A DNA stretch of 64,000 nucleotides from Bacillota bacterium (GCA_023412915.1 JAEZRE010000020.1:292041-356040); one strand, 5' to 3'; shown: positions 54,742 through 63,701, counted from the first letter of the stretch. Numbers and translations: made by a program. Notes: generated by a model not told the origin, from the letters alone.

Positions 54742-55011
54742 ATGAAGGCTGTTGTAACGGTGTTGGGAAAGGACAGGGTCGGGATAATTGCGGCGATCAG
54801 CAGGATTTTGGCTGAATGCAACGTTAACATACTGGATATATCACAGACAACGATGCAGGATATCTTTACTATGACTATGTTAACCGATATAGGCAAGGCA
54901 AGCGTGGATTTCAGCTTCCTGTCGGACAAGCTGGAAGCGGAAGGAAAAAACCTGGGGTTGTATGTAAAGCTGCAGCACGAGGATATATTCAACTCGATGC
55001 ATAGGATATGA
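54742..55011 (+). CDS. ACT-domain protein, UPF0237 type
   Basis: 89 residues with AAGGAG upstream. It is a single ACT domain (VTVLGKDRVGIIAAISRIL; NILDISQTTMQDIFTM) of the UPF0237 group. ACT domains bind amino acids or similar small ligands. It is 23 bp before the UPF0210 gene, and this pair is conserved in many Bacillota; the job of the pair is not known. Confidence 0.92.
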   Translation: MKAVVTVLGKDRVGIIAAISRILAECNVNILDISQTTMQDIFTMTMLTDIGKASVDFSFLSDKLEAEGKNLGLYVKLQHEDIFNSMHRI

Positions 55012-55034
55012 ATACAGGAGGCTTATAAACAAAA

Positions 55035-56393
55035 ATGCTTTCCAAATATGAAATACTTGAGACGTTGAAAATGATCAATGAAGAGAATCTCGATATCAGA
55101 ACTATCACTATGGGGATATCTCTTTTGGATTGCTGCCACCCCGACGGTGAGGTTTGCAGGCAAAAGATTTACGATAAAGTAACCGGCTATGCAAAGGATC
55201 TCGTGAAGGTAGGCCGCGACATCGAAAAGGAGTATGGCATACCGATAATAAACAAAAGGATAGCGGTGACTCCGATAGCCCTGGTGGCCGGCAGCTGCGG
55301 TGACGAGGACTATGTAAGGTTCGCGTATACACTGGATAAAATAGCAGATGAATTGGGAATAGATTTTATCGGCGGTTTTTCAGCGCTGGTTCACAAGGGC
55401 TATACGCCAGGCGACAGGAAGCTGATAGAATCCATACCTGAGGCGCTGGCCGTCACTAAAAAGGTTTGCTCCTCCGTCAATGTGGCGACGACGAAGTCCG
55501 GTATCAATATGGATGCCGTGGGACAGATGGGCAGAGTCGTAAAACGGGCTGCGGGACTGACTGCAAATGAAGGCGGGATGGCTTGCGCAAAGCTGGTTGT
55601 GTTTGCAAATGCTCCCGAGGATAACCCGTTTATGGCGGGAGCCTTCCATGGGATAGGCGAACCGGATTGCGAAATCAATGTCGGTGTCAGCGGCCCCGGC
55701 GTTGTGAAATGTGCTCTTGAGAAGGTCAGAGGCGCAGACTTCAGCACTGTTGCCGAGGTGATAAAGAAGACTGCTTTCAAAATAACCAGGATGGGTCAGC
55801 TAGTGGCGCAGGAAGCATCACGACGTCTAAACGTGCCCTTCGGCATCGTGGACCTTTCACTGGCTCCTACTCCCGCCGTAGGCGACAGCGTCGCCCAGAT
55901 ACTCGAGGAGATGGGCCTCGAAAGGTGCGGTACACATGGCACCATAGCAGCGCTTGCCCTTCTCAACGACGCCGTCAAGAAAGGCGGAATAATGGCGTCC
56001 TCAAGCGTCGGCGGTCTGAGCGGAGCGTTCATACCGGTAAGTGAAGACGCGGGCATGATCGAGGCGGTCCAGAAAGGTGCGCTATCAATAGAAAAGCTTG
56101 AAGCGATGACCTGTGTCTGTTCTGTAGGCCTCGACATGATAGCCGTACCAGGCGATACCACGGCTGAGACCATTTCTGCAATAATTGCCGACGAAATGGC
56201 CATAGGCGTGGTAAACAACAAAACGACGGCAGTGAGAATAATACCGGCCCCGGGCAAGGTTGCGGGAGATGTGGTGGAATTCGGTGGGCTTCTGGGCACC
56301 GGCCCCGTGATGAGCCTGAATAAATTTTCGAGCGATGATTTTGTTAAAAGGGGCGGCCGCATTCCTGCCCCGATCATAAGCTTGAGGAATTAG
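55035..56393 (+). CDS. UPF0210 (DUF711/PFL-like) family protein
   Basis: 452 residues, the usual length. It is recognised by EENLDIRTITMGISLLDCCH at the start, VATTKSGINMDAVGQMG in the middle and RRLNVPFGIVDLSLAPTPAVGDSVA towards the end. The fold is related to pyruvate formate-lyase-like barrels, but no radical glycine motif is present. It is co-transcribed with the ACT gene, whose domain may regulate it. No reaction is established for the family. Confidence 0.93.
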   Translation: MLSKYEILETLKMINEENLDIRTITMGISLLDCCHPDGEVCRQKIYDKVTGYAKDLVKVGRDIEKEYGIPIINKRIAVTPIALVAGSCGDEDYVRFAYTLDKIADELGIDFIGGFSALVHKGYTPGDRKLIESIPEALAVTKKVCSSVNVATTKSGINMDAVGQMGRVVKRAAGLTANEGGMACAKLVVFANAPEDNPFMAGAFHGIGEPDCEINVGVSGPGVVKCALEKVRGADFSTVAEVIKKTAFKITRMGQLVAQEASRRLNVPFGIVDLSLAPTPAVGDSVAQILEEMGLERCGTHGTIAALALLNDAVKKGGIMASSSVGGLSGAFIPVSEDAGMIEAVQKGALSIEKLEAMTCVCSVGLDMIAVPGDTTAETISAIIADEMAIGVVNNKTTAVRIIPAPGKVAGDVVEFGGLLGTGPVMSLNKFSSDDFVKRGGRIPAPIISLRN

Positions 56394-56493
56394 AAAAAGG
56401 TACGCGCTTGCATTGCAAGCTCTTTGCTTGGAGCATGTTCTTCAGATAAAATAAACCGGCACATTTCAACTTAGCTAGTTTCTGGTATAATGT

Positions 56494-56547
56494 AAGGGGA
56501 CACACCTCTGCGGGAAGCAGGGCTTTGTGGCCGAGGAATGTCCCCTT
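56494..56547. repeat. Long palindrome, REP-like, before the glycerophosphodiesterase gene
   Basis: AAGGGGACA (56494-56502) pairs with TGTCCCCTT (56539-56547), and inner CCTC/GAGG extends the stem. A TATAAT (56486-56491) lies just before. It shares the GGGACA ends with the palindrome at 29758. The gap 56394-56593 also holds a small palindrome (GCTTGCATTGCAAGC at 56406-56420). Confidence 0.5.
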
Positions 56548-56593
56548 TTGACGCTAAAGCAATCAAGAAAACCGGAACGTAAATTGAAAGGGG

Positions 56594-57346
56594 TTGGGCG
56601 ATATCGTTAAACCTGTGATCATTGCTCATAGGGGAGCGTCGAAAATGGCTCCCGAGAATACCATGCCGGCGTTCAGGAAAGCGCTGCGGCTAGGCGCCGG
56701 TGGGCTTGAGCTGGACGTGCACCTGAGCTCGGACGGCCACCTTATGGTAACCCACGACGAGCAACTGGAGAGGACGAGCAACGGACATGGCCTGTTAAAG
56801 ACTAAGACCTTTGCCGAGCTCAGGGAACTCGATTTCGGTTCCTGGTTCTCACCTGAATTCAAGGATACAAAGATACCTGAATTGGAAGAGGTGCTCGAAC
56901 TCATCTCGGGCTGGGATGGCCTTCTGAACATTGAAATTAAGAACGGCCCGGTTTTTTATCCGGGGATCGAGCAGGCTGTTGCCGATACATTACGGAAAAA
57001 TGACCGTATCCGGCACACGATCATATCCTCATTCAACCATTACAGTCTCGTGGAAATAAGGAGGATAAACCCCGAAATAAGGACGGCGCCTCTTTACATG
57101 GCAGGCATATACGAACCGTGGGAATACGCGAAAAGGCTTGGCGCCTGCGCTATTCATCCTCTGTTTTACAATATAGTGCCGGAGGTCATGAAGGGCTGCA
57201 AGCTTAATGGCATTATGGTCAACCCCTACACGGTCGACCAGCCGGACTATATAAAAGCAATGGCCGCGGCCGGTGTGGACGGCATTATTACAAATGTACC
57301 CGATGTTGCTTTGAAAATAATCAAAGAAATGGGAGGCGCAGCATGA
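56594..57346 (+). CDS. Glycerophosphodiester phosphodiesterase
   Basis: 250 residues if started at the TTG at 56594. The start is uncertain: AAAGGGG lies directly next to that TTG, and no ATG or GTG is at a good distance, so a rare codon a few triplets later may be used. Catalytic motifs are complete: IIAHRGASKMAPENT (His-Arg-Gly, Glu), LELDVHLSSDGHLMVTHDEQ (Glu, Asp, His). It splits glycerophosphodiesters into glycerol 3-phosphate and an alcohol. No signal peptide is present. Its end overlaps the MFS gene by 4 bp. Confidence 0.9.
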   Translation: MGDIVKPVIIAHRGASKMAPENTMPAFRKALRLGAGGLELDVHLSSDGHLMVTHDEQLERTSNGHGLLKTKTFAELRELDFGSWFSPEFKDTKIPELEEVLELISGWDGLLNIEIKNGPVFYPGIEQAVADTLRKNDRIRHTIISSFNHYSLVEIRRINPEIRTAPLYMAGIYEPWEYAKRLGACAIHPLFYNIVPEVMKGCKLNGIMVNPYTVDQPDYIKAMAAAGVDGIITNVPDVALKIIKEMGGAA

Positions 57347-58581
57347 AACTCAATTACAAACAGACGATGCTGATAGGACTGGGTTTCTTTACCGTAAGTA
57401 TAGTATGGGGCATTTACAATGTCGCAATGCCGCTCTACCTCAAGGATCTTGGATTATCCGGCGTTGCGGTGGGTTCGGTAATGACGATAGACAATATATT
57501 CGCGGTCATTTTTCTACCTATCTTCGGAGCGCTGAGCGACCGCACGAAAACCAGGTATGGCAGGAGGATGCCGTATCTGCTGGTGGGGATACCGCTCTCG
57601 GCGCTGGCATTCATCCTTATCCCTGTGGCAAGGGCAGGTCTTGTAACCCTGATGATCACGGTTATTTCCATGAACTTCTTCATGAGCATCTACAGGGCGC
57701 CTACTGTAGCGTTGATGCCTGATTTCACGCCGAGGCCGCTTAGAAGCAAGGCCAATGGCATAATAAATTTCATGGGTGGTATCGGAGCGGTAATCGCCTT
57801 CCTGATCGGAGGCTTCCTGTTCAAAATCAATGAATTTCTGCCGTTCTCGGTGGGCTCGGTAATAATGATCTTTACAATCATAATGATGTACCTGCTAATC
57901 CATGAACCTGAGGAAATACAGGACGACAAACCGGCCGCGGAAGGTGAAGTCACGGCTGCGGCGCAGTCAGGCGAAAAGCTGAGCCTGATATTGCTCCTCC
58001 TGGCTATATTCTTCTGGTTCACAGGTTACAATGCCGTCGAAACATTCTTTTCGACATACGGCGAGGTTGTACTGCACATTGACAAGAGCCAGTCCTCCTT
58101 CATGCTGGCAGTTTTCTCGGCTTTCCTGGTTTTATTCTCCATTCCTTCGGGCTTCCTTGCAACGAAGATCGGGAGGAAGAGGACGATATTGATTGGGATA
58201 ACAATACTTTTCCTCGTATTCATGTCGATAAACTTCATACCGGGCGCGAACGGAATGATGCTGTATGTACTGCTGGCGATCGGCGGCACAAGCTGGGCGC
58301 TGATCAATATCAATTCCTACCCGATGGTGGTCGAAATGACTTCGAACAAGGGCATCGGCAAATATACCGGATACTATTACTTCTTTTCGATGATGGCTGC
58401 AATCATAAGCCCGATACTTTTCGGATACATAAAGGATATTATCGGAGACAAATACCTTTTCGTTTACTCGAGCATATCCATGGTACTGGCTTTCTTCTTT
58501 ATGATGCTCGTAAAGCATGGCGAGGCGAAACCGGAAGCAAAATCGGCTTTCGAGGGAATAGAACATATGGAGACCAAATAA
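57343..58581 (+). CDS. MFS transporter (sugar/glycoside type)
   Basis: 412 residues with 12 membrane segments. The loop 2-3 signature is GALSDRTKTRYGRRMPYLL and it resembles the GPH/SLC45-like sugar carriers. The start codon overlaps the phosphodiesterase stop codon by 4 bp (ATGA), so both are translated together. It may import glycerophosphodiesters or export products, but the substrate is not predictable. Confidence 0.9.
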   Translation: MKLNYKQTMLIGLGFFTVSIVWGIYNVAMPLYLKDLGLSGVAVGSVMTIDNIFAVIFLPIFGALSDRTKTRYGRRMPYLLVGIPLSALAFILIPVARAGLVTLMITVISMNFFMSIYRAPTVALMPDFTPRPLRSKANGIINFMGGIGAVIAFLIGGFLFKINEFLPFSVGSVIMIFTIIMMYLLIHEPEEIQDDKPAAEGEVTAAAQSGEKLSLILLLLAIFFWFTGYNAVETFFSTYGEVVLHIDKSQSSFMLAVFSAFLVLFSIPSGFLATKIGRKRTILIGITILFLVFMSINFIPGANGMMLYVLLAIGGTSWALININSYPMVVEMTSNKGIGKYTGYYYFFSMMAAIISPILFGYIKDIIGDKYLFVYSSISMVLAFFFMMLVKHGEAKPEAKSAFEGIEHMETK

Positions 58582-58584
58582 CCT

Positions 58585-59640
58585 ATGAATGGGATTATAC
58601 AAGGCAGGCAGACTTTGAGCGGGAGTGACCTTGAAGCTTTAAGGGCGCTGGAGGAGGTCTGCAACAAAAACGACGGGATCAAACTGAAACTAAACTGGGA
58701 TTTGCTGATAAGCAGGCAGCCCGGCAGTACTGACGACTTCCTGTACTTTGACGATTCAGGAAAGCTGTTGGGCTATATTGCCATTTATTGCTTCGGCATG
58801 CCGGAGGCTGAGATCAGCGGTATGGTACATCCATCCTATCGGAGAAACGGCATTTTTTCAAAGCTTCTTGCATATGCGGCGCTCGAATGCCGCAAGAGGT
58901 CGGTCAAAAGCCTGCTGTTCATCAACGACAGGAACTCGCTTCCGGGCGCTTCGTTTGCAAAGTCCACAGGCGCTTTGTTCGATCATTCCGAACACAGGAT
59001 GGAACTGCCCGGCAGTATGGTGCCAATAGATGTCAAATGTCCGGTAGAACTCAGGAAGGCGGCTGCCTCCGATATTGACATGCTGACAAAGCTGAATTCA
59101 ATCTGCTTCGACATGGATGAGGACGAGTCGAGAACATATATGTTGGAAATGGTCACTGGCGCAGGTGAAGTCACAAAATCAGCCATACAGGGCACAGACA
59201 GGATTGGTGCAGGCAGGGGAACTGCAGTGCAGGAAGCTACCGTGCTGGAAGCTGCAGTGCAGGAAGCTGCAGTTCAAGAAGCTGCCATGCAGGAAGATGT
59301 CGTGCAAGAAGCTGCCGGCGCCGCTTTGTCAGCTGACGAAGGCAGAAATAACCCGCTCGAAATATATGTCTCGGTACTCGGCGGAAAGAACATAGGGATG
59401 TTGAGGCTCAACTGGGAAAATGACGATCTAATGATCTATGGCTTCGGCATCCTGCCCGAATTCCGCGGAAAAGGCTATGGACGGGCCACACTTGCAACTG
59501 CGGTAAATCTTTCGCTGTCCCGGAAGCCGGCGCATGTCGGCCTGGAGGTAGACTGTGTCAACGATACCGCTTTATCGCTGTACAAATCGTGCGGTTTCAA
59601 CACGATCGCGACTTATGATTATTACAGGCTGGCAATATAG
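58585..59640 (+). CDS. Double GNAT-type N-acetyltransferase with Gln/Glu/Ala repeat linker
   Basis: 351 residues, starting three bases after the MFS stop codon. The first GNAT half (about 40-150) has GMVHPSYRRNGIFSKLL and the second (about 160-351) has FGILPEFRGKGYGRATLATA, the acetyl-CoA binding motif. In the second half, at about residues 214-243, a 15-bp tandem repeat encodes six AVQEA-like units. Family members acetylate amines of small molecules or proteins. The linker is probably flexible or helical and may vary in length between strains. Confidence 0.85.
   Translation: MNGIIQGRQTLSGSDLEALRALEEVCNKNDGIKLKLNWDLLISRQPGSTDDFLYFDDSGKLLGYIAIYCFGMPEAEISGMVHPSYRRNGIFSKLLAYAALECRKRSVKSLLFINDRNSLPGASFAKSTGALFDHSEHRMELPGSMVPIDVKCPVELRKAAASDIDMLTKLNSICFDMDEDESRTYMLEMVTGAGEVTKSAIQGTDRIGAGRGTAVQEATVLEAAVQEAAVQEAAMQEDVVQEAAGAALSADEGRNNPLEIYVSVLGGKNIGMLRLNWENDDLMIYGFGILPEFRGKGYGRATLATAVNLSLSRKPAHVGLEVDCVNDTALSLYKSCGFNTIATYDYYRLAI
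59224..59313 (+). repeat. Six tandem 15-bp units in the GNAT gene
   Basis: Units related to GCAGTGCAGGAAGCT run without gaps from 59224 to 59313; the first and third are identical. Each encodes five residues such as AVQEA, so unit gain or loss would not break the frame. Confidence 0.9.
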
Positions 59641-59684
59641 AGAATAGTGGTTTGCCAGATTGAATTCGGGGGGCTTAATCCTGT

Positions 59685-60260
59685 ATGCTGGGTTGGACGG
59701 AGTTTGAAGAAAAATGCGAAGCTTGCATGCAATGTAGTCTTGGAAAGACCAGGACCAATATCGTCATTGAGCGCGGCTCGAGAACTGCCCCGCTGATGTT
59801 TATAGGGGAAGGCCCCGGCGAACAGGAGGACAAGCAGGGCAGACCGTTCGTAGGCGCGGCCGGTCAACTGCTGGATACGCTGCTGGCGGCGCTGATGTTC
59901 AAAGAAGATGAATACTATATCTGTAATATAGTCAAATGCCGCCCTCCGCAAAACCGCGTACCGACAGATGACGAAGCGGAAAGCTGCCTGCCTTGGCTCA
60001 GGAACCAGGTAGCGCTGGTTAGGCCGCAAATAATGGTTTGCCTGGGCTCTACGGCAATGAAATACATTATCGATAAAAATGCGAGGATAACGCAGATAAG
60101 AGGACAGTGGATCGACAGGAAGGGTTTCTGGATAATGCCCACGTTTCATCCTGCCGCATTGCTGCGTGATGCCTCTAAAAAAGCTTTGTTGTTTGAAGAT
60201 ATTAAAAACGTAAGGCTGAAGTTGGATGAATTGAAATACGGGGTCAAGGGGATCGGATGA
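59685..60260 (+). CDS. Uracil-DNA glycosylase, family 4 (Fe-S)
   Basis: 191 residues. Four cysteines fit the [4Fe-4S] cluster of family 4: C14 and C17 near the N-terminus, C85 and C101 (spacing 15). The catalytic motif GEGPGEQEDKQGRPFVGAAG and the motif PTFHPAALLR are complete. It removes uracil from DNA to start base-excision repair. Its stop codon overlaps the start of the next glycosylase-family gene by 4 bp. Confidence 0.93.
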   Translation: MLGWTEFEEKCEACMQCSLGKTRTNIVIERGSRTAPLMFIGEGPGEQEDKQGRPFVGAAGQLLDTLLAALMFKEDEYYICNIVKCRPPQNRVPTDDEAESCLPWLRNQVALVRPQIMVCLGSTAMKYIIDKNARITQIRGQWIDRKGFWIMPTFHPAALLRDASKKALLFEDIKNVRLKLDELKYGVKGIG

Positions 60261-60886
60261 TAAATACGGATAACACTAACAAGAAGGACAGTCAGGAACA
60301 ATCGATCAGAAAAAAACTTGCGGCTATTAATGAAGAGTATGAAAACAGGTTCTCCGGCGGAGAATTCGTATTCGGCTGCGGCATGGTGAACCCCAAGCTG
60401 TTGTTGGTCGGCGAAGCACCCGGGCGGGAGGAAGTCAAGCTATCTCGGCCATTTTCAGGCCCGGCCGGTAAAAACCTCGACGAATTTCTTGAACTCGCCG
60501 GGATAAACAGAGACGATATCTATATTACCAATGCCATAAAATACAGGCTTTCGAAGCTGAACCCCAAAACAGGCAAATTATCGAACAGGCCTGCAACCCG
60601 GGAGGAGATACTGTCCAGCAGAGCATACCTGCTCAGTGAGATAGAAATGATCCGTCCCTGTTGCATCGCAACGCTTGGCAATGTACCTCTGAGAGCAGTG
60701 ATGGGCGATTTCTCCGCAAATATAGGCGATATCCACGGAAAACCCGCCCAAATAAAAACAGGGGAGCAGGAATACCTGCTTTTTCCCCTGTATCATCCGG
60801 CCAGCGTGATTTATAACCGAAGCCTCAAAGAAGTCTGCCGGGCAGACATATTGAAGCTTCGCGAGCTTCTATCAGTACAGTCGTAA
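60257..60886 (+). CDS. Second uracil-DNA-glycosylase-family protein, without Fe-S cysteines
   Basis: 209 residues. The fold motifs are recognisable: LLVGEAPGREEVKLSRPFSGPAG and PLYHPASVIYN. The paired N-terminal cysteines and the C-X15-C pattern of the neighbour are missing, so it should not carry the cluster. A charged 35-residue N-terminal extension replaces that part. It overlaps the preceding gene (ATGA), so the two proteins are made together and may work together or on different lesions. The activity is inferred only from the fold. Confidence 0.85.
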   Translation: MINTDNTNKKDSQEQSIRKKLAAINEEYENRFSGGEFVFGCGMVNPKLLLVGEAPGREEVKLSRPFSGPAGKNLDEFLELAGINRDDIYITNAIKYRLSKLNPKTGKLSNRPATREEILSSRAYLLSEIEMIRPCCIATLGNVPLRAVMGDFSANIGDIHGKPAQIKTGEQEYLLFPLYHPASVIYNRSLKEVCRADILKLRELLSVQS

Positions 60887-60891
60887 TAAAA

Positions 60892-60919
60892 CGAAACAAA
60901 AGAACCGTCCCTGCGTTTC
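60892..60919. repeat. Dispersed repeat copy B (CGAAAC...GTTTC)
   Basis: 28 nt identical to 45121-45148 but for one C/T change. It lies in the 47-bp gap between the convergent glycosylase and methyltransferase genes. Confidence 0.6.
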
Positions 60920-60933
60920 TGCGTTTCACTACA

Positions 60934-61968
60934 TTAGCAGACAGTGCTCACTGAGTCTCTTTTCGAATCGTTGTATTGCTTCAGTGTTTTAAAAAATGTA
61001 TCGATATTCTCTGAGGGAGTTCCCGGAGGGACATCGCAGCCAGAGGAAATTACGAAATTCCTGTATTCCGAGGTTTTCTGCAGAAGATTCATAGTCTCGC
61101 GTTGGACATCTTCGACAGTGCCGTTCTTAAAAACTGCGGCAGGGCTTATATTTCCGAAGGCGATCCTGTCTTTTGGGATCTGCGGCAATATATCGGTCAT
61201 ATCCACCGCATTCCCGAAATGAAGTCCCCATGCTCCGGTTGACAGCATCGAAGGCACAAGCTTCGTAGTATTGCCGCAATTATGCAGTATGACTATGAAG
61301 CTTTTATCCTGCACGGCGTCTACTATCCTTTTTACATACGCCGAGGAAAATTCCGTGCACTGTCCGGGGGAAAGAAGGCCTGCTGCGGGTTCAGCAATAA
61401 TGATACCGTTGGCGCCGGCGTTTTTGAAAGCCTTTGCATATTCGACAAGGAATGCTGTAGCTTTTTCAAGTACCGTATGGACTGTTTCGGGTTCATCAAA
61501 AAGCAGAACCATGAGTTCAGTCATGTCGAACAGCCTGCAAGCCATTGAAAACGGTCCTATCTCACCGCCAAAGACAGGTTTGTCGGTTATACCCCGTGCA
61601 GCCAGCTTAGCTGCTTTGATATAGGTATAAGTGCGGCCCTTGCCTAGTTCAGGGACTTTGAGAGCCTTGGCGGCCTCTTCGCCGTCGATGATGCTGTCGG
61701 TCACTGTCGGAACCTCTGTCGGGGAGAACCTTATCGAACTGCCGAAGGCTTCGGCTTCAACGGAGAGATCCATGGTTGTTGCAGCCGCTATTGACGGGTA
61801 TTTGCTTGCCAGCGCCTGCATGCAGAGAAACTGGTCTTCACCGTTCTTTATCATATCCGGCACGGTCTTATTGACCAACTCCAGTCCCGGATATGTCATT
61901 ATAGGCATTGCAAGCCTTTCGCCGGATTCTTCTATTTCATACATCCATTTTCTCATATCCATTTTCAT
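60934..61968 (-). CDS. URO-D/MtaA-family corrinoid methyltransferase
   Basis: 344 residues with GAGG eight bases before the ATG. It has the URO-D barrel and the zinc ligands of the MtaA/MtbA branch: VILHNCGNTTK (His-x-Cys) and ISSGCDVPPGTP (Cys). Enzymes of this branch move methyl groups from a corrinoid protein to a thiol such as coenzyme M, or to folate-like acceptors. The corrinoid protein at 53941 is the natural partner candidate. It is a single gene, convergent with the glycosylase pair. Confidence 0.88.
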   Translation of the reverse strand: MKMDMRKWMYEIEESGERLAMPIMTYPGLELVNKTVPDMIKNGEDQFLCMQALASKYPSIAAATTMDLSVEAEAFGSSIRFSPTEVPTVTDSIIDGEEAAKALKVPELGKGRTYTYIKAAKLAARGITDKPVFGGEIGPFSMACRLFDMTELMVLLFDEPETVHTVLEKATAFLVEYAKAFKNAGANGIIIAEPAAGLLSPGQCTEFSSAYVKRIVDAVQDKSFIVILHNCGNTTKLVPSMLSTGAWGLHFGNAVDMTDILPQIPKDRIAFGNISPAAVFKNGTVEDVQRETMNLLQKTSEYRNFVISSGCDVPPGTPSENIDTFFKTLKQYNDSKRDSVSTVC

Positions 61969-62110
61969 AATAATACCTCAGATACTGTTTCAATGTTTTC
62001 TGTATTTTCATACTACAGTATTGAGAAAATGAATTATATAAATAGATTAGAAAGCTTGGTATTTTTTTATGATGTTTTAGCTCAGCTAAAAATACTTTCC
62101 GACTTAATAC

Positions 62111-63409
62111 TCACATATTGTTCTTAATGCTGAAGCTGCTGTAAGTACCCGCCTTTACCTTGGGTCCCGCGGTGTAATCGGGGATGCCCTCGATACGTCT
62201 GAACACACGGCCGATAACATCGCAGTCTATGAACATCAGTGAAATCCCTACTATAACAGATCTATAGCGGTATATCGTATCCGATACGTTTTCGACTACG
62301 GGGACGTTTATGACCACGTATGTTACCAGAAATGCCAGAAGGCCCAGCATGTAGGGTTCTTTCCTTTTGATTGACGAGTAGATTCCGGAGAGCATGAGTA
62401 TCAGGCATGCGTACCAGCCCATCATATCCATGCTAACCACCGATTCTAGTATGTTACTGCCCTTTATATCCTTTATATTTATGTTTCCCGGGTATGGGAG
62501 CAATATGTAGTTAACTGCGGCAAGCAGTATGTTCTTATTTGATGCTATGAGTTTGACGGTTTCGACCTTATTACTTATATCAACGCTTACTTTTGATGAC
62601 TGTTCGGGAAACATTACGGCGTGATAGCTGCCCAATAGCGGGTATACCGTGCTCAGGAAAGTAAGCGCAGTGACGGTTAGGACAACCGCCATAAATACCA
62701 GGCTTTCCCTTCGCCTGTTTTTCATATACGTCAGGAACTGGACGGTCAGTACGGCTGCAGCCAGGGGGACGAACATATATATGCGTATGAGGGTGCTGAA
62801 CCATAAGAGGAAACAGATCAGAACGATTCGGGCCGCCTGCTTTGCAATTTTACCGCCGGCCTGAGTCTGCTGTATTATAAAGCGCTGTATCGTATAAAGA
62901 CAAAGCGTACAGACAAAGAGCAGCATCGCTTCTTTACGCGTGTCGGTCGTCCAAAGAAACAGGTTCGGGAAATAGAGGAACGCCAAGCTGATACAAGCGG
63001 CATTCTTGAAGGTATAATTGCGGTTGAGCGCTATTTTGAACAGCAGTAAAGCTGATGCAAAAGCAAAAGCTATATTAATATAGGAAGCAATGTATCTGTC
63101 AGTACCAAAAATATGATAGATAAGACCTATAAAAACCGTGTACCACGTATAAGTGTATTTCACTGAGAAAAACGGCACGCCGTCAGACAGCTGCTTTGCA
63201 ATGTCGATACCCAGCCGGTGATAAACCAAACCGTCCGTACCGAATGTATCGGCGCCGTTGCGGTAAAGGTAGACGACCATTGCGAATCTCAGAGCTACCG
63301 AGATCATAATCAATATTATAAATACGGTTTTATATTTATTTGCCGGTATAAATATATAAGCTGCCGCAAAAAGCAGCAAACAAATCAACATTAGTATAAT
63401 GACGCTCAA
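62111..63409 (-). CDS. Polytopic membrane protein, glycosyltransferase-39/PMT-like
   Basis: About 432 residues from a TTG at 63409 behind a GAAGGAAG purine run; the frame is open to 63619 but without a binding site and with an unlikely sequence. About ten to twelve membrane segments are visible. An early outside loop (NGADTFGTDGLVYHRLG) contains acidic residues as in GT-C glycosyltransferases of the PMT/ArnT type. It may transfer sugars from lipid carriers outside the membrane. I cannot name a closer family, and the start is uncertain. Confidence 0.68.
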   Translation of the reverse strand: MSVIILMLICLLLFAAAYIFIPANKYKTVFIILIMISVALRFAMVVYLYRNGADTFGTDGLVYHRLGIDIAKQLSDGVPFFSVKYTYTWYTVFIGLIYHIFGTDRYIASYINIAFAFASALLLFKIALNRNYTFKNAACISLAFLYFPNLFLWTTDTRKEAMLLFVCTLCLYTIQRFIIQQTQAGGKIAKQAARIVLICFLLWFSTLIRIYMFVPLAAAVLTVQFLTYMKNRRRESLVFMAVVLTVTALTFLSTVYPLLGSYHAVMFPEQSSKVSVDISNKVETVKLIASNKNILLAAVNYILLPYPGNINIKDIKGSNILESVVSMDMMGWYACLILMLSGIYSSIKRKEPYMLGLLAFLVTYVVINVPVVENVSDTIYRYRSVIVGISLMFIDCDVIGRVFRRIEGIPDYTAGPKVKAGTYSSFSIKNNM

Positions 63410-63671
63410 AGTTATTATGCTTCCTTCTATTTTTGTCTCAAGTGAATAGTATAGGCAGTCAGGAAATGAAAAGCAATATGCAATTTCAATAAATAACCAG
63501 TAAAAACTATTAATGTTGTTAACATATTGCTTAAAAGCAGGACATAGTTCAATCATTTGCGGGATATCTGCATATTGGTAAGTTAAATAAGGATATGGAA
63601 TATGCGTGGGTTGTCGCAAAAAGGATCCGCTTGTCTTTATATGATGTCGTAAAATAAAGCATTTCAGCGTC

Positions 63672-63701
63672 TTGACATATTACAATGCACGGTGTTATAA
63701 T
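63672..63701 (+). promoter_or_regulatory. Probable rRNA operon promoter P1
   Basis: TTGACA (63672-63677) and TATAAT (63696-63701) are 18 bases apart and both match the consensus exactly. It is the upstream one of two tandem promoters. Confidence 0.72.

Noticed and set aside
55796..56377. 193-codon minus-strand frame inside the UPF0210 gene
   Set aside because: It is a shadow of a well-conserved gene, has no binding site and shows Pro/Ser/Thr-rich composition typical of antisense frames.
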